Origin: Anastrepha obliqua
Taxonomy: Eukaryota; Arthropoda; Insecta; Diptera; Tephritidae
Assembly: GCF_027943255.1 (NCBI RefSeq)
Contig: NC_072895.1
Coordinates: 38,228,001-38,292,000 of the forward strand
Reading direction: 5' to 3'
Length of the DNA: 64,000 bases
Shown here in pieces: positions 22,590 through 33,038 of the stretch. The notes beneath the pieces are model-generated. The model did not search any database. It saw only the letters and a list, made by a program, of their open reading frames with translations, and was not told the origin of the DNA. A program made the position numbers and the translations under genes. Each line of letters starts with the position of its first letter. Within the stretch, counting starts at the first letter, position 1.

Positions 22590-23477
22590 TCTTATATATA
22601 AAATAAAGTCAACTTTTTGTGTGTGTTCGCTAACCGGCCGTGTCTTTACACCGAATTAAACCAAACTTACACACGTTGTTAAGTAGGTATTGAAGATGGT
22701 TTACGTATAGTTTGGATGTCTATTGGTGGATAGGGCTCGAGATATAGGTCAAAACGTGGACCCGGGTAACCTTCGGATGTGTATGTACAATATGGGTATC
22801 AAATGGAAGCTGTTGGTGAATGCTTTAGTACAGAGTATTTATCATGCCGCTCCGTGAGTAGGGTCTCGAGATAGAGACCAAAACGTGGAGCCTAGAATGC
22901 GTTTGTACAATATGGGTATCAAATTGAAGCTGTTGGTGAATGCTTTAGTACAGAGTATTTTTCATGCCGCTCCGTGACTGGGGGCTCGAGATATAGGTCA
23001 CGACGTGGACCCGGGTAACCTTTGGTTGTGTATGTACAATGTGGACATCAAATGAAAGCTGTCGATAAGTGCTTTATTTGGCAAATTCAAGAATGAAGAC
23101 GTTCTAATACCGAGAATTCCAATGATTCCACCTGAATTGCCATTTGAATTCAAGCGTTTGCAACTGTACATTCGTTTAGCATGTGCAATAACTATCAATA
23201 AATCACAAGGGTAAACTTTAGAAATATGCGGGATGAATTTAGAAGAACCAGTATTCACCCATGGTCAACTATACGTTGGCTGTTCACGTGTTGGGAAGCC
23301 AACAACATTATATACAATATTTACTCAAAAACAAATAGAAAAACAAAAAATATTGTTTATGCCAAAGCGCTTGAATAAAGAATAAAGAAATAAATAATAT
23401 GAAAACCATATCTTTTCTGTTCTAAATCATATCTATTCTATTTTAGTGTGCCCAGCGAAGCGGGCGGGGTTTGCTTG
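22590..23477 (+). mobile_element. Helitron A with minisatellite and helicase tail
   Basis: Starts TCTTATATATAAAA. The left half has about two and a half tandem units containing cgagatataggtcaaaacg and gtacaatatgggtatcaaat. It then encodes the very C-terminus of a Helitron helicase (LACAITINKSQG, broken by a stop, then HGQLYVGCSRVGKP at about 23080-23370). It ends with a hairpin cccagcgaagcggg followed by gtttgcttg, a mutated CTRR end. Internally deleted and non-autonomous. Confidence 0.8.
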
Positions 23478-23494
23478 TATATTATATATATATA

Positions 23495-23862
23495 AAGGGT
23501 TTTTCAATAAGGGCGGGTAGATGTTGAAATGGAATAAAATGGCGTTTGCTGTGTGGCACGTAGCGCCGTCCTGCTGGAACCACATGTCGTCTAGGTCCAT
23601 ATGGTTCAATATGGGTCATAAGAAATTGGAAGGGCCACCACGCCTACCGAAAAATGGGCGCAATGCGCGCAACGTTTGCGTTAATAAACACTCATTTTGA
23701 TAATAAAGTTTTATCATTTGAACGTGCTGTTCAATCGTGTAACTTACTATGAAGATTTGGCATAAACAACTGAATAATAAACAAAAGATTTGACAGATGT
23801 CACCAAAACAAAATGGCTGCCACAGGGCGCCAAAATCGGCCAGCGCCAATTGAAAAACCCTT
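23495..23862 (-). mobile_element. Mariner-type deletion derivative nested in Helitron C
   Basis: Perfect short TIR (aagggtttttcaat) flanked by TA on both sides. The minus strand carries the first part of a transposase helix-turn-helix (YTIEQHVQMIKLYYQNE) and, near the left end, the region encoding a decayed DDMWFQQDGAT motif. Most of the transposase is deleted. 368 bp. Confidence 0.85.
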
Positions 23863-24171
23863 TATAAAAGGAAGTCATGTTAGTTACACAATTTATAACT
23901 CGAGAACGGCTGAACCGATTTGGCTGAAAATTGGTGGAGAGGTAGCTTAGAACCAGGAGACGGACATATGATACTTTTATCCCATTCGAACGCGTTTCCG
24001 TGAAATCACTATAAAGTGGTATAACAAAAACGCATCTGATATGGAATAACAAAACGCAAATGGCAGCTAAACGTAATTTTGTCTATGGTTAAGTAGAAAA
24101 TTTGATAATATACATTTTGTCAGAAATATATAATCACAGTAATTTGTATTCTCTTTGAATCATCATTATCA

Positions 24172-24888
24172 ATGCCGCGACCAAGACGATCGAATCTTTC
24201 CCGACAAAGCCGTAATGCAAGAAGGATACGAAACACTGCGAATGAAACGACTGAAGAAGCACAAGGAATTGCCCGTGAAGAGCGCCCCGTTAGTATGGCT
24301 CGACTTCGTGCTTCTCAATCACAAGAGCAAAGCGAGGCAGCCTGTGAAACGGCTCGATTGACAATGCGAAATCGTCGAGCGAATAACAGAGATCAACAAG
24401 TAGATCATTTTCAACGCGCAAGAAGAGAATTATCAAGTGCTGATTTGAATCGAGCAGCGTTTCGATATGATTGCAACACTGATTACTGCTTGCATCCTAG
24501 CATTTGCATTGGGCCAATGAACGTTGCTTGCGAGTATTGTGGCGCATTGAAGTTTTGCGGTGAAACGCCCGGAGTGTGCTGCCTTAGTGGAAGAGTGATT
24601 ATTTCCAAAACGTTCAAGACACATTGCAACGTTGAGTATTGCAATTCAGTAAAGTCCATAACATACATTTGTAAATATGTCACGAAAAGCAGCGATATGG
24701 CGGTTTTTGACATCCAATCCTCCAATACCAACGATGAAATTGAACGCTATCAAGTTGGTCGTTATGTGAACTGCAATAAAGCGATTTGGCGTATATTCGC
24801 ATTCCCTATTCACGAACATCATTCTGCTGTTGTGCTTTTGGCGGTTCATCTGGAGAATGGTCAACGAGTATATTTCACGGCTTCGTAG
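24172..24888 (+). pseudogene. Helitron replicase-helicase, N-terminal fragment
   Basis: A 238-residue frame from ATG 24172. The basic N-terminus includes MARLRASQSQEQSEAA and NRRANNRDQQVDHFQRARRE. A Cys/His-bearing block (CEYCGALKFCGETPGVCC) follows. It ends in the helitron-helicase-like domain: SITYICKYVTKSSDMAVF, YQVGRYVNCNKAIWRIFAFP and VHLENGQRVYFT. This is the standard insect Helitron protein. It stops at 24888 after an internal deletion; the catalytic Rep tyrosines and most of the helicase motifs are gone. Confidence 0.85.
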
Positions 24889-24918
24889 TAATCATGCTTC
24901 GAAACATAAGCCCACCAA

Positions 24919-25245
24919 TTGATGAACAATGTGACTTACGCAACGATACTCAAAGGAAAATTCGAAGGTGAAGAAGTTTCCATTCCGAGGATCCCGATGA
25001 TCCCAACAGATCTTCCGTTTGAGTTTAAAATACTTCAGTTTCCGATTCGTCTTGCATTCGCCATGACTATTAACAAATCACAAGGCCAATCCTTGAAAGT
25101 TTGTGGTCTGAATCTAGAAAATCAATGTTTCTCACATGGTCAATTATATGTGGCATGTTCACGGGTCGGAAAACCATTTGTGTTGTTTGTTCTTGCACCT
25201 GATAATAAAACAAAAAATGTCGTGTATCACAAGGTGCTTAACTGA
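24919..25245 (+). pseudogene. Helitron helicase, C-terminal fragment
   Basis: A 108-residue frame carrying the final PIF1-type helicase motifs: PIRLAFAMTINKSQGQSLK and HGQLYVACSRVGKP. It begins about 30 bp after the N-terminal fragment ends, in another frame, so the two are remains of one gene joined by a deletion. Confidence 0.85.
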
Positions 25246-25491
25246 AGAGTGCAATCTATTAAAGCTTCATTGAAATATTTGATTAATAAAAAAATTAACT
25301 TAATAAAGTCAAAACTCTGTTTTTTTATTGCCTCTAGGGCGGAACAAAGTTCGCCGGGTCAGCTAGTTTGAACATAAAAACGAAATTCTACCCTTAATAT
25401 AATATAAATATGTAAATGCTTTCAAAGAAGCGACACATGAAACGTCCAACAAATAAAGGCAAGATTGATTGTTGTATATATTGTCTTATAT

Positions 25492-26472
25492 GTACACACT
25501 TCGCCTGAAGTAGAAACAGGTTGACCTAAAATGCCAATAAAAACTGAAAGCGGCGATTTGTTGTCCATTAATAGTACATTAAAAATCCGCTTGAATTAAA
25601 ATCCTAGCTGATCCTTTTTTCGAGATAAGTGGATTTTAGCATTTTCGAAAATTTTATTTATTTATTTTATTTGCAAACGTGGTATAATAATATAATTATT
25701 TTGAAATTTTCGAGGGTAATGCCTGCCGAAAACTTCTGCAAGAATCGGATAAACTACTTGATCCTGAAATTTACCAGCATGTTGGTCCTTTGAAATTACA
25801 GCCATACGTCGCTGCTTTTAGGACAATGAATAAAATTGTACATGACTGTGTCTCCACGCAACGTGCAAATATTACCGATTTAGATGAGAACTTAAAACAA
25901 CTTCGCAAATATCTAGAAAGTACAGGAACATCTCTGACTCTAAAACTGCATATTATTCTTGATCACTTGAAAGAGGGCATGTCATTATTAAACAACGATG
26001 GTCTGGGTTTGTGGTCAGAACAGGCTGGTGAATCTGTTCAGAGAGAATTTTTAAAATTTTGGGAAAGATTCAAAATAAATTGAATAAATGATTCTTCATA
26101 TTCCAGCCGTTTAAAAAAAGCGGTTGTTACTTTTTCTTCACAGCATTTACATGCCCAAGTTATTATTAATTTCATTCCTACATTAATTTATAGTGAGAAG
26201 TTAGTAATTTTGAAGTGGATTATGCCTACAGGGGATACCACATAAAAAAAACGCGCCAGGATATTATCTCGTTAGATGGTGGGGAAAGATATCGCTTAAT
26301 TATGAAAAAATTTTCGAAAATGCTAAAATCCACTTATCTCGAAAAAAGGATCAGCTAGGATTTTAATTCAAGCGGATTTTTAATGTACTATTAATGGACA
26401 ACAAATCGCCGCTTTCAGTTTTTATTGGCATTTTAGGTCAACCTGTTTCTACTTCAGGCGAAGTGTGTGTAC
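25492..26472. mobile_element. 981-bp element with ~165-bp terminal inverted repeats, unassigned family
   Basis: The arms 25492-25654 and 26307-26472 are inverted copies that agree over almost their whole length apart from a 2-bp indel near the tip (cacact versus cacacact). Each arm contains ttcgcctgaagtagaaacag, aatccgcttgaattaaaatc and tttttcgagataagtgg. The interior encodes a transposase-like C-terminus on the plus strand. No target duplication is clear. The long TIRs and a coding remnant define a DNA transposon whose superfamily I cannot name. Confidence 0.85.
25711..26083 (+). pseudogene. Transposase-like C-terminal fragment inside the long-TIR element
   Basis: The in-frame ORF reads EGNACRKLLQESDKLLDPEI, then PYVAAFRTMNKIVHDC, ending GLGLWSEQAGESVQREFLKF and a TGA at 26081-26083; an AATAAA overlaps the end. 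The 'SEQAGESVHxxF' ending is common in unnamed repeat-encoded proteins of invertebrates (my recollection). Only the C-terminal part remains; upstream coding sequence has been lost between the arms. Confidence 0.6.
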
Positions 26473-26577
26473 TTATGTTTATATTCTTAATGTGAGCTGT
26501 AACGTAAATACGACTAGTTTAGATTGCTTTCCTAAACTACAATAGTTTATATTTTTTTGTTTTTTATTTCATTTTAG

Positions 26578-26834
26578 ATACCTATACAGTTCAACAAGCT
26601 GTTAATCTTTTAGGATTTGGATGGTTTCACGTTAAACTATCACTGTTTGTTGGACTTTGTTGGATGGCCGACTCTATGGAAATGACTATACTTAGTATTA
26701 TTGGGCCAGCAATGCAATGTGAATGGAATATATCAACTTATCAGAAAGCTCTAATGACGACAGTCGTATTTTTAGGAATGATGATTAGTCCTTCATTTTG
26801 GAGTCAATTAAGTGACCGATACGGCCGAAAATCT
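26578..26834 (+). CDS. Svop: SVOP-like MFS transporter, coding exon 2
   Basis: Encodes DTYTVQQAVNLLGFGWF, TM1 (LSLFVGLCWMADSMEM), the loop GPAMQCEWNISTYQ, TM2 (ALMTTVVFLGMMIS) and the MFS signature loop between TM2 and TM3, SDRYGRKS. The exon takes the phase-1 donor of exon 1 and ends in phase 0. The Asp/Glu-rich TM1 end and the DRYGRKS loop are intact. Confidence 0.95.
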
Positions 26835-27572
26835 GTAAGTAATTAATGCCGCATACATAGAACATAGGCTAGAATAGAAACATCACTAGTATAGCATATA
26901 TTTCTGTTAGAACAAATAGATAATATTTGCACATATAACCGACTTATATTCAATATCTTCTATTTGCACTTTTTACGAAAATGAAATTTTGATGGTAACC
27001 TTATTTTTGAGTTAGCTTTCATCCATTACATCCACTAGACCAACAAAAATGTTTTGTGCAAAACGACAAAAGAATGTCGAAAGAAGAGCACGAACTACAT
27101 TAAACAGCCGACAGCAGCTAGAAGCATAAGACGACAGTGCGAATGGAACGGCTTTTCGTCATTTCATTTTATGCAGACATCCTACTGTATAGGGCTAAAG
27201 AAAAAAAATCAGCTAGTTTATTTTTTTTAATCAACGATTCTTATTAATTTGTTTTGTCTTTTGCGCAGTTATAGTGAGAGCATAATTCTACTATGCCTAT
27301 ATTTTATAGATATTTCTATAATTCTTTTATTCGTGGTGTGTGTGATCAATAATACTATTATAATGAATACTTACATATATTTGATAAAAGTGTATTATTT
27401 AAAGTATTTGTGTAAAATTATCTTTTTCTTTTTTGCTTTCCTAATAATTATTGTCCTGTTTATTGGAACCATAAGGGCCATATTCCGCCATTTTTATATT
27501 TGATTTTGACCAACACTATGAATAATTAAATACCTACTCACATTTATATTTTATAATATAATTCAATTCCAG
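26835..27572. other. Transporter intron 2
   Basis: AT-rich. About 27040-27180 is an inverted match to about 28200-28320 in intron 3 (shared cgaaaagcc(a/g)ttccattcg and cttctagct motifs), so a repeat with copies in both introns. Otherwise nothing is seen. Confidence 0.55.
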
Positions 27573-27697
27573 GCCTTAACATTTTGTGGAGTGCTGCTTG
27601 TGTTGTATAGTTTACTCAGTTCTGTGGCTCCCAACTTCACCTGGCTTTTAATTTTACGTGGACTTGTCGGCTTTTCTATCGGATGCATTCCGCAATC
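27573..27697 (+). CDS. Svop: SVOP-like MFS transporter, coding exon 3
   Basis: Encodes TM3 ([20 protein letters not shown]) and the start of TM4 with the conserved [15 protein letters not shown]. Phase 0 in, phase 2 out. The arginine-glycine pair at the start of TM4 is conserved across the family. Confidence 0.95.
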
Positions 27698-29175
27698 GTA
27701 AGTATTTAATCACTATAAACAACTTGAAACCATCCAACCATTATAATTATTGTGTATATGAATAACACTTACTACCAAGCCACTGAATTAAATAGCAAAA
27801 AAAAAAAAAATTTAGTCAGAAGCTTGAAATTTTATTTGACACCCATCAAAAATAAAGTAAAAATTGTAACCGCTTCGTTGTCAATGTCATCAAACAGTTA
27901 CCCAAAAAAGTTGACAAAAGTAGTGACTTGCAGACACTTTACCCCAACCTCCTTCAAGAGTATACGTGTTGCATTTTTCTTAATTCTACCGTATAAAAAA
28001 ATAAGTTTGCACACTGCTTACTACCTCGATATTAAAACTGTCCACAGTGACGTGGGTGTGCATTTCCGCTGACTGCTTGTTTAATGAAAGGAGGTACTTC
28101 ATCTTATGCTCGTTCAACACGTTTCAAGGTGAATCTCTTAAAGGTGATATCACTAGACCAGCTGACTTGTTTTTGCTTTCCTTTCATCATGTACATTAGG
28201 ATGTCAGCACAAAACGAAAAGCCATTCCATTCGAACCATCGTCATAATCTTCTAGCTCAAAGTACATGTCGGCTGTTCAGCGTAACTCGTCCTTTTCTTT
28301 TCCTTTTTTACTTTCGACACATTCTAATGTACAAAACTTTGTTGCTGGTGTAGTCACTATTAGTCCTAATTAGAAAAGGCATAATTAACGGCGCGATTGT
28401 AAGGACCGATGATATCAATAGCAGTTGTGTGATGCAAAATTGTGAGAGTAGTTTCGGACGCCACGTCATCGGAGACTCAGCAGCACAGTTCTGCCCGCAC
28501 ATTTCACACGCATTCTTACGCTTGCCCAATCAGCTGTTGTTGAGACGGCAACCAAATAATATGAATACAGACTGTGTCGAGTTTTTCTTATAACACCAAC
28601 ACAATCTCAGTATTGTCGTAAACAAACCACCGTTACATGTCAAATGACGTCAGCAAATCAAATGACTCCAGCAATCGCTGAAAGCCGATTGACGGTATGA
28701 CGTTGGCCACACCTTCTCAATTCTTTTCACCACGATTTTACGCACTTGTAAAATTTGATGCCTATGATGGTGCGAGTTTTAGCCTTTCGTATAATACGCT
28801 CGATATTGCATTATATGCAATGTTTGGGAGACTAATTTCACAATAGATGGGACAGAATTCAGAATTACCCTTATGGGTTGCTCACATTACACTTAAATTC
28901 CAATCAATAAGTCAGGGCCGCAGCTAAAGAGGTGGGTAAAGAAAAAAGTTAGAAGAAGATTCTGCTAGTAGTTTTAATTTGTAAACTTTTTGATAGGAAA
29001 ATATCGTACTAGCAAAATCCAAGAAGTGAGGGCACTGGTTATATTCTTTGAAAATGTTTACCTCAGATTCTTTTACACCCATGCCATTCTCTACCCAATA
29101 CGATGCATATAAGAAATTGTATTGTACTAGTAACTGTTCGAAATCTAATTTAAATATGTTTATTTTTCTTTGCAG
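27698..29175. other. Transporter intron 3 with MITE sequences
   Basis: Contains a diverged family G-like element at about 28123-28375 (caaggtgaatctcttaaagg at one end, gttgctggtgtagtcacta near the other). Within it is the repeat shared with intron 2. A family F element at about 28430-28690 follows. The rest is AT-rich and empty. Confidence 0.6.
28430..28690. repeat. Foldback-like MITE, family F copy 3
   Basis: Diverged copy with cggacgccacgtcatcgg near its left end and family internal words in reverse order (caccaacacaatctcag). Non-coding. Confidence 0.6.
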
Positions 29176-29239
29176 TGTTACTCTATATGCAGAATTCCTT
29201 CCTTCAAAGCACAAAGGAAAGTGTGTGGTCTTAATGGAT
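29176..29239 (+). CDS. Svop: SVOP-like MFS transporter, coding exon 4
   Basis: A short exon, too small to stand out as an open frame, encoding SVTLYAEFLPSKHKGKCVVL and MD. The sequence TLYAEFLP(S/M)K is a hallmark of SVOP and SV2 proteins at the TM4-TM5 loop. Phase 2 in, phase 0 out; acceptor tttgcag, donor gtaagt. Confidence 0.95.
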
Positions 29240-29329
29240 GTAAGTTTTTAACGTTCATGAGAAACGAGTTATTAAATACAGCAACACGAGTATCTGACAC
29301 TTTATTAGCGACCACATTAAAAATTTATT

Positions 29330-29830
29330 ATTATCATTTTGTCACCGTCGATTTCTCTCGTGTGTTTACATAAAACTGAGATTGTGTTGGTGATATACGA
29401 AAAATCAACCAATGACACTTTGTTGCCGTCTGAACAACGACGTATTGGACGAATGTGTGAATACTCGTATGTGTGAAATGATTGTATAAATTTTGAGTAG
29501 CGATAAGATTGTGTTAGTGACATAGGAAAACAAATCAGCACAGTCTTCGCTCATATTGTTTCGTTGCTATCTGAACAACGACTGATTGGACGAGTGTGTG
29601 AAAACAAATGAAATGATCGTGCAGAATTCGGCTGAATCTCCCAAGTGACGTGGCAGCCGCAGTTTCTGACACAATTTTCTTTTTCACCATAGTTAAAGAG
29701 CAAAGGATGATATATTTACCAGGTTTGCTCTTTAACTATGGGGAAAAAGAAAATTGTGATTGGAACTTCGGCTGCCACGTCACTTGGAAGATTTAGCGGA
29801 GTTCTGCACGAACATTTCAATTCTATACAA
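29330..29830. repeat. Foldback-like MITE, family F copy 4, with a palindrome
   Basis: Several rounds of the family F unit (actgagattgtgttggtga, caaccaatgacac, gattggacgaatgtgtgaa) end in a near-perfect inverted repeat around 29660-29790. One arm has gacgtggcagccgcagttt and ccatagttaaagagcaaa; the other has tttgctctttaactatgg and cttcggctgccacgtcac. This looks like two family ends meeting head to head inside intron 4. Confidence 0.75.
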
Positions 29831-29950
29831 AGTTACTCTCTGATCATATTTAACTAAATGATTTTTTTATTTTGTTTTTTTAAATCTTTTTTTTTTATTT
29901 ATTTTATTAATAATATTTAACTATGATAAGAAATATTTTTGTATTTTCAG

Positions 29951-30076
29951 TGTTTCTGGGCTTTGGGGGCTTGCTTTGAAATTGCCTTAGCATTGGCAAT
30001 TTACCCTAACTTTGGTTGGCGGTGGCTTTTAGGTTTATCAGCCGCACCATTATTATTATTTACATCTTTGACACCG
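29951..30076 (+). CDS. Svop: SVOP-like MFS transporter, coding exon 5
   Basis: Encodes TM5 ([19 protein letters not shown]) and TM6 ([19 protein letters not shown]). The motif GWRWLL at the TM5-TM6 loop is conserved in the family. Phase 0 at both ends; 42 codons. Confidence 0.95.
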
Positions 30077-30299
30077 GTAAATATATATAGATAAGTTATG
30101 AATTAAAATGTTTGTGCTTTACAACACAAATATTAGAAAAGTATTATTCTAAACACTTAACTTTGTTCAAAGCAGAAAATTATGTCTAAGTATTTATATC
30201 TGTATCTACATGAAGGTGTATCAATAGATCTTTAAGGTCACAGCGTAAATACCCTCATAATAATAATATCTATATCTATGTATATACCTACATTGATAT

Positions 30300-30805
30300 C
30301 TATGCAGATCTATTTTTATCACACAGTGACACGAACCCGAGAGGTCCAATTACACTATGCAACACAAACAAAAATAAAAAGGTTATGCCGGTAAATAGCA
30401 AGAGTGATAAAATACAAAATTGCGTCTTCCCAAGTGCCATGGCGGTGCAGATTGGGCAGTCTGGTGAGCTGTCATGGTCAAATCTATGGAGGTATTTTCT
30501 AAATACCCGTGCCCTGAAAGCAATTTTGTTAGGTGGTAGTTTGTCCCCCATAGTTCCTTTTAGCCACGTCGTATGGATAGCCTATTAACTCATACGTCCA
30601 TCTACCCTTAGGTGACCTGTTCCACCTGTGCTACCTGCGGGCGATGGCACGAAGCCTTTCTTCTGCCGCAATTTCTTTACGCCTTGCTCTACCGTCTTGT
30701 TCATTGACTTCATTTCCTTTTCCAGAATGTCTACCAGGATTAGACCTGGAATGACGAAGGATGCGTCATCGTAAATTGTATGGAAGCCGCAGATAGTAGG
30801 CAAAG
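30300..30805 (-). pseudogene. Non-LTR retrotransposon fragment, C-terminal region
   Basis: Minus-strand frames encode FPTICGFHTIYDDASFVIPG-like sequence (30803-30585), then FRKYLHRFDHDSSPDCPIC at 30551-30300. These match the segments after the reverse transcriptase of insect LINEs (the 'TVSDDA...VIAG' segment and the terminal zinc-finger-like HxxxxxxCPxC). Broken by frameshifts. Lies antisense in transporter intron 5. Confidence 0.75.
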
Positions 30806-30929
30806 TACTTTTGCGTAGCTAATTATATTATATACTGACGACACTCAATTGTCAAATTCTCTACATCGTAGGTATAGAGGACCAAAAATTACATGTCGTA
30901 TAAACGATTTGAAAGTTTGCGTCTGTATA

Positions 30930-31445
30930 GGGTTATTCAATAGGTGCGCATCAACTTTTTCCCAATAGGGAGGGCGAACGACGCAATATTTTTTATTTTT
31001 CGCTTGTCATTTGTATACATTTCATCATGGAACGCTACACACTTGAGCAACGATTGCAAATCGTGCAAATTTTTTATGCTGCTACTTTAAGAGCATTACG
31101 GCCATTTTACGGTCCATTTAACAAGCCGTCCCGTTTTGGGGTTATGTGAAGTCATTGGTCTACAGTAACAAGCCGGCGACGATTTGTGAGCTCAGAGCCA
31201 ATATTGAACGCGAAATTGCTGGAATTTCGGCCGATTTATGCAAAAGAGTGGTCGAAAATTGGGTTCAACGATTGGACTTCGTAAAACGTGCATGCAAAAA
31301 CGTGGTCATGCAAAAGAAATCGAATTTAATACTTAAATGTATATGTTCAAACTTGATAATAAAAAAAAAATTAGTTAAAAAAGTCAAACCGTTTGTGTTT
31401 TATTCAAAAAAGTTCAAAAGTTGAAGCGCTCTTACTGAAAAACCC
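30930..31445 (+). mobile_element. Mariner-type deletion derivative (516 bp)
   Basis: TA-flanked (30928-30929, 31446-31447). TIRs are gggttattcaataggtgcgc on the left and gcgctcttactgaaaaaccc on the right. It encodes the first residues of the transposase (MERYTLEQRLQIVQIFY at about 31027), then jumps to the C-terminal part (WGYVKSLVYSNKPATICELR to 31424). The catalytic middle is deleted. Same family as 34994-35936. Confidence 0.88.
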
Positions 31446-31752
31446 TATACTTTTAGGGGGACAAAAGTTCCCACTTCTGGTATATCAGGATAGGAAACTA
31501 CATGATCGGGCAAGGGTTCCGGTAGAGAGGAGTGAAAAATATATGTTTGTCGGTGATTTGAAAGTTTATGTCAGAATTTTATTCTAGAGGGATCTAAGTT
31601 TGCAACTTTTCTACATTCTTATGATAAATCGCCATAGGAAACTATGTAATCCTTGCTTTTAAAATGTATGATGTGCTCATCTTTAACTCCTCAAAAGATG
31701 GATATTTTTTGTCTCTTTTGCGGGAAAGATAAAAAAACGCTGTAGCGAGTTA

Positions 31753-31990
31753 AAAGGTCTCTTCTTTTCGCCAAGCGTTAGCAAGTGCCTATTAGATGAA
31801 GCAACTGGTATAAAAGAACTGGAATAGAGTTGCATAAAATTACATTGAGTTGTACTCGCACCAGTTTTATGGTGAACCAAACACGGCAGCGGTTCGATAA
31901 TTTCGTTTTTGCTTTCACATGTGAAGTTAACCGAGCAGAGAGATAGCGAGTAGAGAAGTGGATAATAGAACAAAATATTTGTCTTAAAGT
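31753..31990 (+). mobile_element. MITE family H copy 1
   Basis: The left end ggtctcttcttttcgccaag, and interior words tagatgaagcaactggta and gagatagcgagtagagaagtgg, match copies at 44168-44395 and 55467-55739 (minus). The right end is decayed. Non-coding. Confidence 0.7.
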
Positions 31991-32105
31991 CTACTTTGAC
32001 CACCCCACCTATTTTATCATATTTTAATACGAAAATATGTAAATACTATATAGTTATAATATAACACTTTGTGATTTATTATTAAAACAACATATACATT
32101 TTTAG

Positions 32106-32177
32106 TGGCTTACAGAATCTGCACGATTTCATACCTTGAATGGGAACAACGAGAAAGCGGTTCGAGTTCTGGAGCAG
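32106..32177 (+). CDS. Svop: SVOP-like MFS transporter, coding exon 6
   Basis: A 24-codon exon encoding WLTESARFHTLNGNNEKAVR and VLEQ. It holds the MFS motif after TM6: PESAR in relatives, TESAR here, with the proline replaced by threonine. Phase 0 at both ends; found from splice sites and family alignment. Confidence 0.93.
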
Positions 32178-32453
32178 GTATGACAAGCTTTTATTATGAA
32201 TAAGATAAAATCCCACTGCCCCCATATGATAAACTCTAGAAATAATTTTTTATGGGAAATAAGAAAAGGCAATTCATATTTACAGAACAACAAAATTGTC
32301 TGGCCGTTGATATAATTCCATATTTAGCTACATGATCTCGAAAATAAGCAACGTTTCATGATTTTATTTTTTTATACAAATCTGAAAGAATTTTAATAGA
32401 GCAGAAATCAACTGATGTTCTTATTTTAAAGATATAACTATATTATTAACATA

Positions 32454-33038
32454 TCGCACTTGTTACGTTAAAGCGTAACAACTCAAAATTTCCAAATTTT
32501 AGTTTTTTGCAAGAAAACAATGTACAGAGGTCATCTCTACCCACTGTAAAAATCGTTCAGTGATTTGTCTAGTCTTTCGTTAAAAAAACCGTTATGACTC
32601 TCTCTTTGTTTTCAGAATGGCTTCTTTTGTCTCAACTAAAGAGTTACATTTTTAGTTGTCTCCAAGTGTTTGAACAAATTTATGTCACATAAAGTGTAAC
32701 ATTTTGAATTGTGCCTGTTTACAACCAAACGGTTTATTTAAGTTTGTTTAAGTTACGTGTTATTTTTTCAGTTAAACAGAGACAACTCAAAATAGCACCC
32801 CTAAGTGTATACAAAAATTTCAGGAAAAGAGTAACAACTCAAAAATTTGTTCTTTTAGCGCAACTACATACTAAACAAATAAGAATGAAACAACCGATAT
32901 ATTGTTTTTAGTGATATTTTCGTGCAGATACATATTTTTTTCCTTGTAATATATTATTAATATTTACGGAAACAGTTTTTCGTCTCTACTGAAAATGTTC
33001 AGATTTTGAGTTGTTACGCTTTAACGTAACAAGTGCGA
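32454..33038. mobile_element. TA-flanked palindromic-end element (family J)
   Basis: Inverted ends of about 38 bp, each holding tcgcacttgttacgttaaag and cgtaacaactcaaaat, are almost identical and flanked by TA (32452-32453, 33039-33040). Each end also folds on itself (gttacgttaaagcgtaac). Inside, 'gtaacaactcaaaa'-like words recur. No protein; a 585-bp MITE. Confidence 0.8.

Larger units (their letters stand above)
23478..25366 (+). mobile_element. Helitron C, inserted directly after Helitron A
   Basis: Begins in a TATATATA stretch immediately after Helitron A, is interrupted by a mariner-type element (23495-23862), then continues with ataactcgagaacggctga, the usual subterminal Helitron motif. 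It ends with a clear stem-loop (ggcggaac aaa gttcgcc) and CTAG before T, the diagnostic Helitron 3' end. It carries two pieces of a replicase-helicase gene, listed separately, with the middle deleted. Confidence 0.85.

Noticed and set aside
22690..23060. CRISPR-like array of repeats
   Set aside because: The repeats are long, imperfect and adjacent without unique spacers, and lie in a Helitron of an animal genome; this is a minisatellite.
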